DNA from: Zantedeschia hybrid cultivar
Taxonomy: Eukaryota > Streptophyta > Magnoliopsida > Alismatales > Araceae
DNA length: 64,000 nucleotides
Assembly: GCA_030544215.1 (NCBI GenBank)
Contig: JARZZO010000014.1
Location: 543,886 to 607,885 of the forward strand
Direction: 5' to 3'
In this document: in pieces, positions 1-11,428 of the stretch
Layout of the letters: the number at the start of each line of letters is the position of its first letter
Position numbering within the stretch: position 1 is the first letter of the stretch
Made by a program: the position numbers and the translations under genes
The notes under the pieces: model-generated
Database searches by the model: none
What the model was told of the DNA's origin: nothing
Seen by the model: the letters and a program-made list of their open reading frames with translations, nothing else

Positions 1-199
1 GTTTACATCCATGGATGGAAGAGAAAGGGTGTAGTGAATAGTTTCCATAAGATTAAATGGTGGAATTCAAAAGGAAAATTTTAAATGTTTTTAAAAGCTC
101 TATTGAAAAATATAACTCAATGTGAAATAAAAATAATTTTGCAAGAAAAACATCTAAAAAAGTTGTGTGAATCTAAAGGTAAAAAGATTTTAAGATACA
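1..199. other. AT-rich sequence, nothing recognised
   Basis: No reading frame, repeat or RNA gene could be supported here. It leads into the degenerate LINE-like stretch that follows and may be part of it. Confidence 0.4.
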
Positions 200-770
200 A
201 GACTTGGTGGTGGAGTATTGAGAATCAAAAGGTTGTTAATGAAAAATGAGAATACTTTAAAACACAGTATGAATAGTTGCACCTCCGTTTGCAGCACCAC
301 CTGAGGGCTTCCCTAGTTAGTGAAGCCAAATCAAAGACCTTTGAATACTTGTCTTAAATCAGGAACTTGAGTGGGGTGAAGGTGAAGATATATCTAAAGT
401 TGATAAACTAAGAGACAAAGAGCATGGATTTATATAATGTTGGATATACTAAGAGTAAGGATTGAAGGATTCTAGACTTCCAGTTAAAGATTATGGGACT
501 AGAGTACTTTGAGAAATTGTTAAATGGAGGTCTCTTTGGAGACTTATTTTCTATGGCAACCAATGAGTTGATTAGGCTAGTGGTTCAAAAGTTGAAGATG
601 CTCTAAGGGGGAAGTAGGTAAACCCTTAGATGGGATGATATACCCGTTGAAGTTTGGAAAAGTGTAGGTGTTGCAAGTACAAAGTGGTTGCTTAGATACA
701 CTTGAATAAAATTTTAAAAGAGAGAGAATGTCAGGAAGATAACTAAAGAGATGATAGAGGTGCTTGGGGT
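200..770 (+). mobile_element. degenerate LINE relic (reverse transcriptase region)
   Basis: Broken frames on the + strand resemble the stretch before and into the reverse transcriptase of plant LINEs. Around 200-260 one frame reads KTWWWSIENQKVVNEK followed by a stop. Near 500-560 another reads LEYFEKLLNGG, like the 'EYF..LLN' block upstream of LINE RT. Near 640-720 there is a remnant of the 'D.IP.EVWK...WL..LFN.I' block. Stops and frameshifts are frequent, so it is long dead. The match is by eye and modest; it could be another RT relic. Confidence 0.35.
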
Positions 771-1285
771 ACCTGCAAGATTGCTCCCTGCTTGCGTGAG
801 GTCAGATTGTCCACCAAGAAGCTAGCTTTTTAGCTGCAAACAGATCTCACATTACTTTCCAATGAATTTGCACTGTATGAAGTTACATTGGTGGTGCACC
901 ACCTTGTAACCTTCTGGGAGTTAACAAACATTGCTGAATGTTAATTGGACCTTGGTGACCTTAGGTTAATGGCATAAGGCTTATGATAGTGATCATGAAT
1001 AACAGGTTCTCCCAAAACCCAAATGACTCATACTGTGCTATACAAACATAAGATTAAAAATATTTAAGTTATAGGCTCATCATGACAACTTAAGTTGGGG
1101 AAAAGATATTTCTCTTGGGATCATTGGATAACATTTTGTTTCTGAGGTATGCATCTAGGTATATTTTACTGCATTATGAAATAATCGTTCATTGAATTAA
1201 CTTAAGATCCTTATTTGGTGGTGTCTGTTCTGAAATAGAGATGTCTCAATTCTTACACTTGACTAACAATTGTGAGATTTCTTAG
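771..1285. other. non-coding stretch, probably intronic; 29-bp near-palindrome
   Basis: No coding frame is seen. At 882-910 lies a near-perfect palindrome whose 14-bp centre (GGTGGTGCACCACC) is exact. The last 60 bases before 1286 look like the end of a plant intron: a possible branch point (CTAAC at 1262-1266), a T-rich tract and TTTCTTAG. Confidence 0.4.
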
Positions 1286-1417
1286 GATCGAAGGCACCGA
1301 CGACACAGGGCTGGGAGTGCAGAAATTGAATTTCCAAAGGACAACTCTGACACAGACAAAAGCGACAACCCGGATGCAAGAGATTATAGGAAGAATGGCC
1401 CTTCATCAAACAAGTGA
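1286..1417 (+). CDS. probable last exon of an unidentified gene (partial)
   Basis: A good 3' splice site (CTAAC branch-like motif, T-rich tract, TTTCTTAG) precedes 1286. The frame opening there gives 43 residues, beginning DRRHRRHRAGSAEIEFPKDN, and stops at 1415-1417. The product is hydrophilic, with a basic RRHRRHR start and an acidic, Ser/Asp-rich tail, like the C-terminus of a nuclear or RNA-associated protein. I do not recognise the family. Upstream exons are not visible, so they lie outside the window or the gene was cut by the LINE-like sequence. A second frame starting at 1272 (70 codons) overlaps and is less likely because it ignores the splice site. What follows would be 3' UTR. Confidence 0.35.
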   Translation, partial: DRRHRRHRAGSAEIEFPKDNSDTDKSDNPDARDYRKNGPSSNK

Positions 1418-3319
1418 GGTATATTCAGACTGGGAAGTTTCTGACATTCTTTTGACCCTCCTGCCTTCTTGGGTCAGTTGCTGATTACTCTCGCATGGAT
1501 TAACCTGGGGTATAAACATGTATCAAGGGGTGGAGCGGAGACTTATGTATGTATCCTTTTCTTTTTCTTTTTTCCTTTTAGTTGTTGGGAGGGATTTGTT
1601 TTCTTGGATGTATGATGTTTGTGAAGTTCTCAAATGCTGTGTACAGGTTTTTCAGTTTTCACAATTAAGATGACTTTGGTTTGGCAGAGAACGACTGGAT
1701 TTTTCCTTTGTTTTTCGTTTGTAGTAGAAAAGGGGTTACCTACTGCTTTCTGTGCTCCTTTTTGTGTCCAGTGCCCCACTACTAACCGTTTACCGTCACA
1801 AACCCTTACAGTGGAGGCTTGTTGCTTATATACAATTATAATAGAGATAAAAGTAGAGACGGGGGACTTGGGGGCCTACCTCCCGCTCTACACGAGTGAG
1901 CCGCCGGGCTGGGTAATATTCCTCAAATGTCGTCTGAACTACTCGAGTAGATTGAAGGGAGAAAGGAGAAACAAGTATATTTCTGTGTGTGTTGGTATGT
2001 ATTCCTAAGTAGGTGGTACTGTTTCATGATTAAAAAAAATTGATGCAACTGACATCGGATTACGATCACAATATCTGATTTGGAAATTGTACATGATGTT
2101 ATTGAAGGGTGGAAGTAGTTTTTCATTTCTCTTCTTTTTTTCCTCTAAACATGCCCAGTTTCGCTCGAGCACAAGTTCACTTGATCAAATGTACACAATC
2201 ACCACTGGCACCGTAAAGGTTTCTCGAGAGATCCGTGAAATGACTTTGTCAGGTCCCCATAAAGATTTCTCGGCAGATCAGTGAGTATGACCTTACCAGC
2301 TCCCAATGACGGGTCGCTGAGCAGATGCCACCATGGTTGCCAATTAAGGTCATCCTCGACGCAATTTTGGAAGCATTTTTAAGTTTCTATAGATGTTTAC
2401 TTACGTAGTTTGATGGACGCGAGATCTCGGAAGTCACTTCATAGTTTTTTGGTTGTTTTAGTTATTAACCTAATTAGAGTTTTTTAGGTTGGTTAAAGAT
2501 ATAGTTGCTAGAGAAGGTTTGATTTGTATGATTATTCATAGTTAATTAAACATGGAAGTTAAAATAGCTTTCAATTAAACATATGCCCATTTTTCAGTTC
2601 GCTTGGTATGGAAGTTAAAAGTGGAAGTTAAACTGTGGTTGAGAAGACGGAGGGATGGCAAAAACCAGAAGTTCGCTTGGTAGAAACAACTAATTTCCTG
2701 ATTGTGTGGTCCAGATTGGGGAATGTGATCGACGTAGTAGCTAGCTTTTCTGACCACCTCTAAGAACAACGATTGGATAAGCAGGTAGTACTCTGACAGT
2801 CAATCCTAGGTTGCCATACTAGTTGTGTATGATCTCATTTTCGGATTCGAGTGACTGTAAGATGTGCTAAGAATGTTAGACCAAATTAACCTTGGAGGAT
2901 GAAGTAGGGCATGCAGTATACCAAGACATTTGGTCAGTTAGACGCAACATAAGATGTGTGCACGCGGTGTTGTTATCTGTGGTTTCTTGAAGCCGTTTAA
3001 GATGCGTTCACTGATCTTTAGGTTTTTGGCTTGTTTGCACGTTGTCGGGCTTCTATGGCCTTTGCTTTCGCCCCTGGAGATTGTGGCACAGGCAATTGAA
3101 GTTGCTGATCACCATTAGTTCTGTTGGTATTTTCATTGAAGAACGCGTTACCTTCGCAGCGTGTTCGTCTCGTCGCGATATAGAACGGAAATGTTCCTTC
3201 GTCGGTGCAGAGCGGCTACCAGAGTCGCCTGCGATGTCCACGCGTTAGATCTCAGAAGCTCCGGGTGATTCTTCAAAGAGAGAGAAGAATAGAGGAGAGG
3301 GAGGATGAGGAGGAGTTCA
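1418..3319. other. intergenic or 3' UTR, no gene recognised
   Basis: Only short overlapping frames occur, none with recognisable motifs. The first 200-300 bases are T-rich and could be the 3' UTR of the exon ending at 1417. From 2980 to 3319 base composition rises and a purine-rich run (GAGAGAG/GAGGAGG) ends at the left LTR of the copia element. No promoter or RNA gene could be supported. Confidence 0.4.
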
Positions 3320-3476
3320 TGTACGTACGTCTTCTCTCTATATGTACTCATATATATAGAGAGAGACTCTTAGAGAATTCTTTTTGTTAGGGCTCTCTTC
3401 CTCCACGTCCTTATCTAACTAGGGATAACTATCAAATGTGGATGCTTATCATCTTAATCTTTCAATAGGATTAACA
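3320..3476 (-). repeat. copia LTR (downstream copy)
   Basis: This 157-bp sequence aligns over its whole length with 10211-10368. On the minus strand it begins TGTTAATC and ends with CA, the usual TG...CA ends. The inner edge is flanked by a purine-rich tract suited to plus-strand priming. Confidence 0.8.
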
Positions 3477-4399
3477 TCTCTCACTCAGACACTTGGATAT
3501 ATCATAATAGTATCTCCTTTTGTAACTCTTTTTTTCATACAGGAAAATGGCATGTGCGACCAAACGAGAAAGATATGTAAGTGAGGAGTGTTATATTAAG
3601 TTATCACCATACTAACATAATACTGCAATTCCAAGTCTCGTCTCATATCCCAAATCACAAGTTCACACCAAGTTAAGAGGATCTGATCCCTCTTAGATCT
3701 CCACCTTAACATCTCAAAAACAACATTTCTGTACTCCTAAATATGTTGGACACTTCCATCATAACCGCTGGCCAACAATGAGTTAGAACAACATCGGTAT
3801 GATACAAGTCAATTTTTCTTACACCACACATGTCAATTTGCTTCGACTTAACTGCTTTCCTAGACATGCTCCGCTGGACCGCATGATTCATGATCCTTGG
3901 AAAAACATGCTAAAGTAACATCATCAAGTGTCCACTTCGTGACAAGGTGCATAGTCCCAAAGGATATAGAAAAAGGTAGAGGCTTCACACAGTGACAAAG
4001 TAGGGATCCATTCAGTCACTCATTTGAAGGTCGAAAAAAAGATAGCACATACAGTATGATCAGTATGTTATGGTGGAGCTCATAGCAAGATTGGCAACGC
4101 TCATATACAGTGGCGGACGCAGGAATTTGGTCCAGTGGGGTCCTTAGATTGAGTATTGTGGACCAAGTTGAAGGTGGGACAACCAAAGATGCAAACGGGT
4201 CGGATTCAGTGCAGATTTATGGTAGATCCATGACCGTACCCATTAAGTTATCGGTTTAAAAATATTATCTGTTAATGATCCTATGAGTTAATAACCGGTC
4301 GGATAATTAAATTTGAGCGCATCATATGTATTCGGTAAAAAATAATGTGTATTCATTATTTTATCCACTATGAATATCGATTTGAAAAGATAAGTCACC

Positions 4400-4645
4400 T
4401 TTCAATAGTGGATAGATCACAAACATTAACATCTATGAAAAGCAAAATAAAATATAAATGAGCCATCACCTAGGTTCACTGGATCACAAAAATTAACATC
4501 TAGAAAAAGTAAAATAAAATATAAATGAGCCACCACTCAGGCTCACTGGATCACAAACATTTAACACTAAATATATATATATATATAAATGAGCCACCTC
4601 CCAGGCTCGCTGGATTACAAAAACTAACATCTAAGAAAAGTAAAA
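4400..4645. repeat. tandem repeat, about 66 bp x 3
   Basis: Three copies of a unit containing AAATGAGCCA begin their shared core at about 4456, 4523 and 4587. Each is followed by a run like AGGCTCACTGGAT. The last junction contains a short AT microsatellite. The array is inside the hAT element. Confidence 0.75.
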
Positions 4646-6084
4646 TAAAAATTGAAGAAAATCTTATGTAGATTTGATACCTTGACTTGGCCACTTTACG
4701 ATGTCAGCAATCTTTTGCAACCTTTAGATATCAACAACCTAGAAAGGAAGATAAACTTTCCAAAATTAATTGAAGTTTCTTCTCAACATATGAGCATGTT
4801 TAAATAAGTTGTCTACAATGGTTTAAATCACAAATAATAAAGAATAGTTGATTGGCTTGCATCAAAACTCAAGAAAGATTAAGGTATTCACTTTTAAAAA
4901 ATAAATTCAAGAAAGAATAGTTGATTGGCCGAGATGGAGTTCTCATCCTTAACTCATACAGATATTTGGTTCGCATACTCTTGTTCTTTAAATTACATGG
5001 TCTCCTTGGTGAGGTTCTTCAATTTCTCTTTAGTGTTATAATCAGTTTGAGGTTAAACCAACTTAATGACAATGTAATTCACCTTTTCACCATGTTAAAC
5101 AAACTTAATGACAATATAAGTTATCATGTCACTATGTATAGTGACAATCATATATTCCGGTCTCTTCTTGTATCGATACAAGTTATTTTTGCTTGGTATA
5201 AAAAAAACATGTAATTAAAGGAACAAGCAGACTGTGCTATTCCTATTGTCAACAGAGAATATTTGAGAGCAAAATTTTAGAAAATGATTCATTGAGCATA
5301 GAAAAGTGCAAAGCAAAAGTGGGGACTATATTTTAGAAACTAGACCTAGATTATGAAAATTGAAAATAAAGGTACATCTCTTTTCCAACAATGACTCCTA
5401 TGTAAATCGTTAAAGGTAACTCTTTTCCTCGAACACTTGTGACATCTACCGGGTGGTCTTGTGTCCCAACATATATATGGGTGCCATCTAGGAAGTCCAG
5501 TGGTAACGATATTCACATTTAGATAAGTTAGAACTCAAAAATGAAAACTTAATATATGCAACAATAGATGGCACACTCGAACCAAAGAATAAATTGATGG
5601 AGGCACCGTAACTCATAATTGAATAAGAATATTATAAGGTACTTTCTACAGAGAATTTAAGTTGGCTGAGGCATGAGAAAATCTATACGAAGGTACATTT
5701 TGAATTCACACAGAGTTCTAAGTTTTTGAAGGAAGGAGAGGGTTAACATAGTGCATAAAGACCCAAGTCGTTAATTTGACTATGATTAATAGAATAAGCA
5801 GAATGGTTGCATATAAATAAAACAAGAGACGGCATAAATCTTTGTTCAAAACATCTAATGAATCCGAAGACGAGTCAGTTACAACTTAAAAAAGAGATAT
5901 CCCAAGATTAATTCACAGTTAAAATGGTACACAAAAAAGCTCACAGGAGTCCTCAATCTGATTCAAAAAAAAAAAAATCTTCCATGATCAAGTCAACATA
6001 TGAGAGACTGAGAAAATAAATCACAAAACTATGCACAATTTTTTTCCTATGTGTGATAACCTTATTGTTAAAAAAAAAAAATTA

Positions 6085-7060
6085 ACCTTGTTCTGATTCT
6101 GCAGCACGCGGTGGGGGATCGGCCGGTGAGGGTGACCAGAGTTGGAGGCAGCCAGGCAGTGGCGGTGGAGGCAGCTGGGCGAGCGCTGCTAGGCAAAGGC
6201 CGAAGCAGTTGAGCAAGCGGAGATTGGACTCGGAACTCGGAAGGCGGCGGGCTGTGGGCCGCAGTGGCATTGGGCGGAGCTGCGGACGGCAGTGCGAGGC
6301 AGATTAAAGGCGGAGGCCGAAGGCGGACTGGTCGCTGGAGCCTGGAGGGCTGGGCGGGGCAAGGCTGGGCTGGGTGGCTGGCGCCTGGCGGGTCGGCTGT
6401 TAGCCGACGGCCGGCGGGGCTGGGCTGGGGGTCCGGGCGGAGCCGCAGCGGAGGGGTGGCGTGGACTGGAGGGCAGCGGCCAGCGGGCCGCCGACACTGG
6501 GCAGATCCACAGAGGGGTGAAGGGAGGGAGGCAGACCAGCAAGCAGCCGCGGAGGCCAGAGGCAGAGCAGAGGGGGTGACCGGCCGGGACGCCGGGGCTG
6601 GGATGGGCAGCTGGCTGGTCGGCGGCGGCCTGTGGGGCTGGGCCGGGCGGAGCGCCGAAGCTGGTCGCCGGGGCTAGGCAAAGGGGCCGTGCCGCAGGCC
6701 CGCAGCCGGCGGAGGGCAGCGGCTTGGCCGCTGGCCGGCTGGGCAAGAGTCGGTCGCCTCGGGGCCGTGGGCGGAGCCGCGGAGGCCGGAGGCAGAGGGG
6801 GCCGGTGGCCGCTTGCTGGGAGCGCCGGGCCGCCGCACACGCCGCACGATGCTAGGTTGGCTTGCCTTTGCCGAGGCCGAGGGGCTAGGGTTTGAGAGTG
6901 GGAGTGGGAGCTCGCAGTGCTAACAGGAACGGACGCAGGCGTAGCACGGGCGGGGTGGGGAATGGATTGGGCGCTCCGCGCCTCCGCGCTCGGTTGGGCC
7001 TGCCTAAGTGGGCTGGGCGATCGGGCAGCCTAGTGGGTTCCTGTATCTATGGCCAGTGGG
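6085..7060. other. GC-rich block inside the hAT element, origin unknown
   Basis: About 1 kb of very GC-rich sequence contrasts sharply with the AT-rich DNA around it. Long frames exist on both strands (for example 6189-6746 and 6400-6840 on the minus strand), but they are Pro/Ala/Gly/Arg-rich and show no domain, as expected when stop codons are rare by composition. Near 6883-6897 the minus strand contains CAAACCCTAG, a motif common in plant 5' leaders. This may be a captured promoter or leader and first exon. I see no proof of coding. Confidence 0.5.
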
Positions 7061-7546
7061 GTCCTGGACAGTAAATGTTGGGGTGGGCCTCTAGGATTTC
7101 GAAAGTCCAGTGGGGTCTTGGGACCCCACATCTTGTACATTGGATCCGCCACTGCTCATACACCATATAAATTTGTAACCCTGTGCTCCACTAAGCACAT
7201 CCAGGTTGCCCATATGACCCTCATCAGATTCAGCTATCAACAGGTTACATGGTTAAGCCCATGTCCGACTGTTTTCAATCAGTTTCATCTTAACCATTTG
7301 CTAAGGCGATTTCGACTCTTATCATGTTCCCACTGAACGTTGGAAATATACACTCTCATTGAGTGCACAGTTTACAGAGTCTATCTCATCATGCTCGCTC
7401 TCATAGCGATATGGCTATCGTCCGTGTAAGTGGACCGATCAAAACCTAGTGACCAATATTTACGTTTACAAAAATAAGTGCACTAATAATGTAAAAGAAA
7501 TACTCATATTTTATTGCATAAAATGGTGTCCATTTACAAAAAGGAT

Positions 7547-8100
7547 CTAGATCCTTCTCAGTCCTAAGCCTCCAACATGTTTAAGAAACGCAATTCTCAC
7601 AAGAGGTTTGGTCAAAGGATCTGCAAGCATCTCACTAGTAGAGATATATCTAAGGACCACCAACTCTTGCGTAATGATGTTTCTAATTAAATGGTAACGA
7701 GTGTCAATATGCTTTGACTTTTCGTGATACTTGAAGTCCCTCGTGTAGGCTATCGCGGCTATATTGTCGCAATAGACTATAACAGCATCTCCTGCATGTG
7801 CTGTGACATCCAAGCTCAGCAAGAATCACCTTAACCAGATGACTTCCTGGACCGCAGCAGTGCAAGCAATGTACTCAGACTCCATCGTAGACAAGGAGAC
7901 ACATGCTTGCTTCTTGCTGCACCAAGAAATAGCTCATCCTCCAAGTACGAATGCATATCCTGAAGTGGACTTGCGCTCATCTCTGTCAGCTGATCTATCG
8001 GCATCTGAGTATCCGGTCAATCTAAGACTCCCACCATGATAGCACAGAGCGAGGTTTTCAGTACCTCGCATATATCTGAAAATCCTTTTCACTGCTAGCT
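7547..8100 (-). pseudogene. copia RNase H (broken)
   Basis: Minus-strand frames give the copia RNase H block. From upstream to downstream it reads GYSDAD, DERKSTSGYAFVLGG, a stop where W or G is expected, SWCSKKQACVSLSTMESEYIA, a second stop in LRWF, and then CDNIAAIAYTRDFKYHEKSK, KHIDTRYHLIR and LADPLTKPL. The catalytic Asp and Glu contexts (SDAD, MESEY, CDN) are visible. The final frame 7547-7822 is intact and ends about 390 bp before the hAT boundary. At least two in-frame stops make it inactive. Confidence 0.85.
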
Positions 8101-8960
8101 AATGCGCAGTTCCAAGATTACTTTGATATCTACTAATCATGCCAACTACAAAGCAAATGTCGGGACGAGTGCACATCATGGCATACATGAGGCAACCGAC
8201 TGCATTGGCATATGGAACATCCTTCATTCGTTCTTTCTCTTCCTCTGTATTGGGACATTAATCAATGCTAAGAATTGAGCCCCTCTCCATTGGAGTATCT
8301 ATAGGTTTGGCTTTATGCATCTGGAAGCGCTCTAAGATTCTCTTTATGTACGTCTCTAGAGACAAACTAAGAAGTCTCTTGGATCGATCCCTATGGATCT
8401 TTACTCCCAGTATATAATCAACCTTATCTAAATCCTTCATCTCGAATGTGGAAGATAACCACTCTTGAGTGGTTTTGATTAACTCCAAGTCATTCCCGAC
8501 TAGTAATATATCGTCAACATATAAAGAGAGAATGAGAACACTTTTCTTAACTCTCTTCATATAGACACAGTGATCCTCTTCGGTCATTCTAAAGCCAATC
8601 GAAATGATTGCTTGGTGGAACCGATAATATCACTGTCCAGATGATTGTTTGAGACCATATATAGAACGTTTCAGGCGGCACATTTTGCGCTCTTGTCCTT
8701 CAGTTCCAAAGCCCACAGACTAAGCTATATAGATCTCTTCGTCTAATTCTCCATTGAAAAAAGTTGTCTTTACATACATCTGGAACAATTCCCAGTCTAG
8801 ATGTGCGACGATAGTTAGGATGAGACAAATAGAGGCAAATCTCACTACTGAGGAGAATGTCTCTTCATAGTCTATTCCCTCTAATTGGGTATAGCCTTTC
8901 GCCACGAGTCGAACTTTATATTTGTCAATTGATTCATCAGCCTTACGTTTGACTTTAAGA
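8101..8960 (-). pseudogene. copia reverse transcriptase (broken)
   Basis: The catalytic YVDDILL motif lies in the minus-strand frame 8258-8587. That frame continues through FEMKDLDKVDYILGVKI and YIKRILERFQM to PIDTPMERG. The upstream frame 8720-8905 contains AKGYTQLEGIDYEETFSSVV and an LDWELFQMYVKTTFFNGELD block, the usual 'Q.DV..AFL.G.L' segment. It ends in a stop before the expected GF.....VC.L motif. The two parts are in different frames, so the enzyme is dead. Confidence 0.85.
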
Positions 8961-9010
8961 ACCCACTTGTTCCCAATAGCCTTACGTCTAGGTGATAGAT
9001 CAACTAACTC

Positions 9011-10210
9011 CTATAGTTCGTTCTTAGCCATTGAGTTCATTTCTTCCCTCATTGCAGCTATCCACTTTTCTGAGTCAAGTGAGGTCATTGCTTCCTCGTA
9101 GGATGTAGGCTCATCAGCATCTATAGAAGTACACATGAATGATTCCTCTTCAATCATGAAATGACGTCGAGGAATCTGTCCACGTTGACTTCTACGAGGT
9201 AAACAGTTAAGTTGTTCACTCCCACTGTCCATTGGAACACTCCCACTGTCTTCGGCAACTTCTGGGATGAGACTAATTCCCCTCCATGTCGGAAGACATA
9301 GTATTCTCATCAGGATCTTGCAATTCATATAGCTACATGTCCTGCCTGACCTCTCCTATTGTTGGGTAATTTCTCTCAAGGAAGATTACATCTCGGACCT
9401 CTTTCTTAGTCATTCCTCCATCTGGATGTTCACCATACATCACATAGCCTTTAGATTGCTCATGGTACCTTATGAACACCTGTTTGCTAGCTCTAGGACC
9501 CAATTTCTCATACTTATGGGAAGTACTGTGAACATATCCAGCTGATCCCTACGGACGTAAATCCTCCAAATGAGGCTTTTCACCTTCCCATAGTTCATAG
9601 GGAGTTGAATGTATTGACTTAAAAGGCACTCGGTTCAGAATAAATGCAGCAGTCAATAGTGCATCCCCCCATAAATTTATTGGGAGGTTAGCTTGCGCCA
9701 TCATCGATCGAATCATCTCCATAATAGTACGATTTCTCCTCTCTGCAACACCATTTTGTTGCGGAGTATAAGGAATGGTAAGTTGTGTGCGAATTCCTTT
9801 CTCTTCACATAACTCACTGAACTGATCTGAGAGATATTATTTGTCTCTATCAGTGCGTAGAGCCTCAATGCTCCTCTGTTTATCATTCTCTACTTTAGCC
9901 AGAAAACACTTAAAACAGGTTAAGGCCTCTGAGTGATGGGTGAGAAGATATATTGAACTATAGTGAGAATAGTCATATGTGAAGGTGATAAAATAAGATC
10001 CCTCATATTTAAGGGTCCACTTATGCATGAGTGGATTAGCTCTAGTGGGCAAGAGGCCCTCTTGGCCTTCCCAAATGGCTTTTTGCAGGTTTTTCCTGCC
10101 AAACATGGTTCACAAACAGGAATATTCACTTTAGTGAGAGGCCCCAATAAGCATGCTCGAGCCAATCGGCTCATTCTCTCATGTCCTATGTGCCCCAATC
10201 TCGCATGCCA
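9011..10210 (-). pseudogene. copia integrase and linker (broken)
   Basis: The minus-strand frame 9920-10243 begins the GAG-pre-integrase motif WHARLGHIGHERMSRLARAC and the zinc-binding part CEPCLAGKTCKKPF. The overlapping frame 9837-10106 carries YFITFTYDYSHYSSIYLL of the catalytic core. Between 9340 and 9836 further blocks are readable out of frame (RTIMEMI, ILNRVPFKS). Frame 9011-9328 is the linker to reverse transcriptase, with RRSQRGQIPRRH and SYEEAMTSLDSEKW. The frames are shifted and contain stops. Everything upstream of WHAR is missing. Confidence 0.8.
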
Positions 10211-10368
10211 TGATACGTACGTCTTCTCTCTATATGCATTCATATATATATAGAGAGACTCCTAGAGAGTCATTTTCGTTAGGACTCTCTTCCTCCAAAT
10301 CCTTATCTAATTAGGAATAACTATCTAATATGGATGTTTATCATCTTAATCCTCCAATAAGATTAACA
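10211..10368 (-). repeat. copia LTR (upstream copy)
   Basis: This 158-bp partner of 3320-3476 begins TGTTAATC on the minus strand and ends TATCA. It is followed at once by TGG, which is both the normal first bases of a Met-tRNA primer site and the Trp codon of the integrase WHAR motif. Confidence 0.8.
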
Positions 10369-11428
10369 AGTTTTAAAATGTATAGCAGATTCTGTTGAAT
10401 CAGCGTATCGCCCAGACCAATCAATGTAGTGACACTGCTAATTAAAAGCTTGGGATCTTTTATGGTGGCAGCCTTCCCCAGTAATGAAAGATTACTGACA
10501 AAAGCTACGGAGTTGCTGGAGCCGCTCTTTGGACTTCGATATGAAGGATGGTGGCTCCTTTCATTCTTGCTAAAAATGAACCTGTTCAAAATTGTTGAGC
10601 ATGTGTGAATATATATAGGACATCTCTAGCGGATGCCACGAGTTGGTTTGATGTGTATTAAATTCCTCTAATCACCCCTTGATGAGAATGGAAAAAGATG
10701 CCATCTGGATGCAACTTTGGACCATCAGTTTGTTTTAGAGTTACCAAGTGTTAATAGAGCCCATGAAGTTAGCTAGATGATGGTTCCTTTTTGGCCTCAG
10801 CTGCACCAATTACCATTTAAGGCGTTCTTAATCTCATGGCTCGCAGCCTATGTAGACTGAGCTGAATCTACTTTTATGCCTTGAATTGACTGTGCGCCAT
10901 GTGTAACTATATCTATAAGCAAGAGCAGGCCCTTGCAAGCTTAAAAACTAAGGTAGTAAGTTAGACAAGAATAATCCGAATTTCAAGATACCCATCATTT
11001 TGTAACGACATAGTTTATTTCTGATTATATAAATTTAATTAAATTGCGTAAGCTATCATTTAACTTAGAATCTAAAGAACTATTTTTATGTAACACCAGA
11101 TGGAAAAGATATTATTTTGTTGTTCCTTTAAGTCATTATCATTAGCATTGTTTAAGGAACTATAAGTAATAATCAGATACGGGTAGTAATTTTTAAGTCA
11201 AAACTAATAACGTTGAAAATAGTTTGTGGAAAATTCAGTGCAATAATCGTAGATATAGATACTAAAGTTTCATTCATACATACTAGGATGTTAATTCAAA
11301 CATCAGAGATTCACAAGGCAAGTAGAGGACTAGACAAGACATAAGAACATTTAGGGCTCCCCAAGTTAGTACATCTGGACTTCTAAAAGAAAATACATAT
11401 TTGACACCATATCTCCAATGTGCTGCAT
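10369..11428. other. intergenic, including the GATA 3' flank; one weak frame
   Basis: A minus-strand frame (10589 to the LTR) encodes KAATIKDPKLLISSVTTLIG followed by LGDTLIQQNLL. This loosely recalls the N-terminal block of Mpv17/PMP22 membrane proteins but is too short to assign, and it runs into the LTR without a splice site. The rest is AT-rich. The bases just before 11429 would be the 3' UTR of the GATA gene. Confidence 0.35.

Larger units (their letters stand above)
4108..7154. mobile_element. non-autonomous hAT element with 8-bp target duplication
   Basis: The ends are inverted: CAGTGGCGGA at the left, and the right end read on the minus strand is CAGTGGCGGATCC. Just outside lie CTCATATA (4100-4107) and CTCATACA (7155-7162), an 8-bp duplication with one mismatch, as expected for hAT. 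The subterminal phrase CAGTGGGGTC occurs at both sides. No transposase frame is present, so the element depends on another copy. It carries a 65-67 bp tandem repeat near the left end and a 1 kb GC-rich block near the right end. Removing it joins the copia sequence cleanly. Confidence 0.85.
3320..10368 (-). mobile_element. Ty1/copia LTR retrotransposon, internally deleted, with nested hAT
   Basis: Two near-identical short terminal repeats (3320-3476 and 10211-10368) bound minus-strand copia pol. Read on the minus strand, both start TGTTAATC. The upstream copy ends ...GTATCA and the downstream copy ...GTACA. Pol order on the minus strand is integrase, then reverse transcriptase, then RNase H, the copia order. 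Gag and protease are absent: the upstream LTR abuts TGGCATGCG, which encodes the WHAR motif at the start of the integrase region. The purine-rich run GAGTGAGAGA next to the downstream LTR is a plausible polypurine tract. Stops and frameshifts show it is defective. A hAT element interrupts the region between RNase H and the downstream LTR. A target duplication is not clear (AAACT against GAACT at best). Confidence 0.85.

Noticed and set aside
6189..6840. Long minus-strand frames (185 and 146 codons) in the GC-rich block
   Set aside because: They are Pro/Ala/Arg-rich in several overlapping frames on both strands. This fits low stop-codon density rather than coding.
10341..10589. 82-codon minus-strand frame as an Mpv17/PMP22 exon
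   Set aside because: The resemblance (SSVTTLIGLGDTLIQQ) is short, and the frame ends inside an LTR without a splice site.
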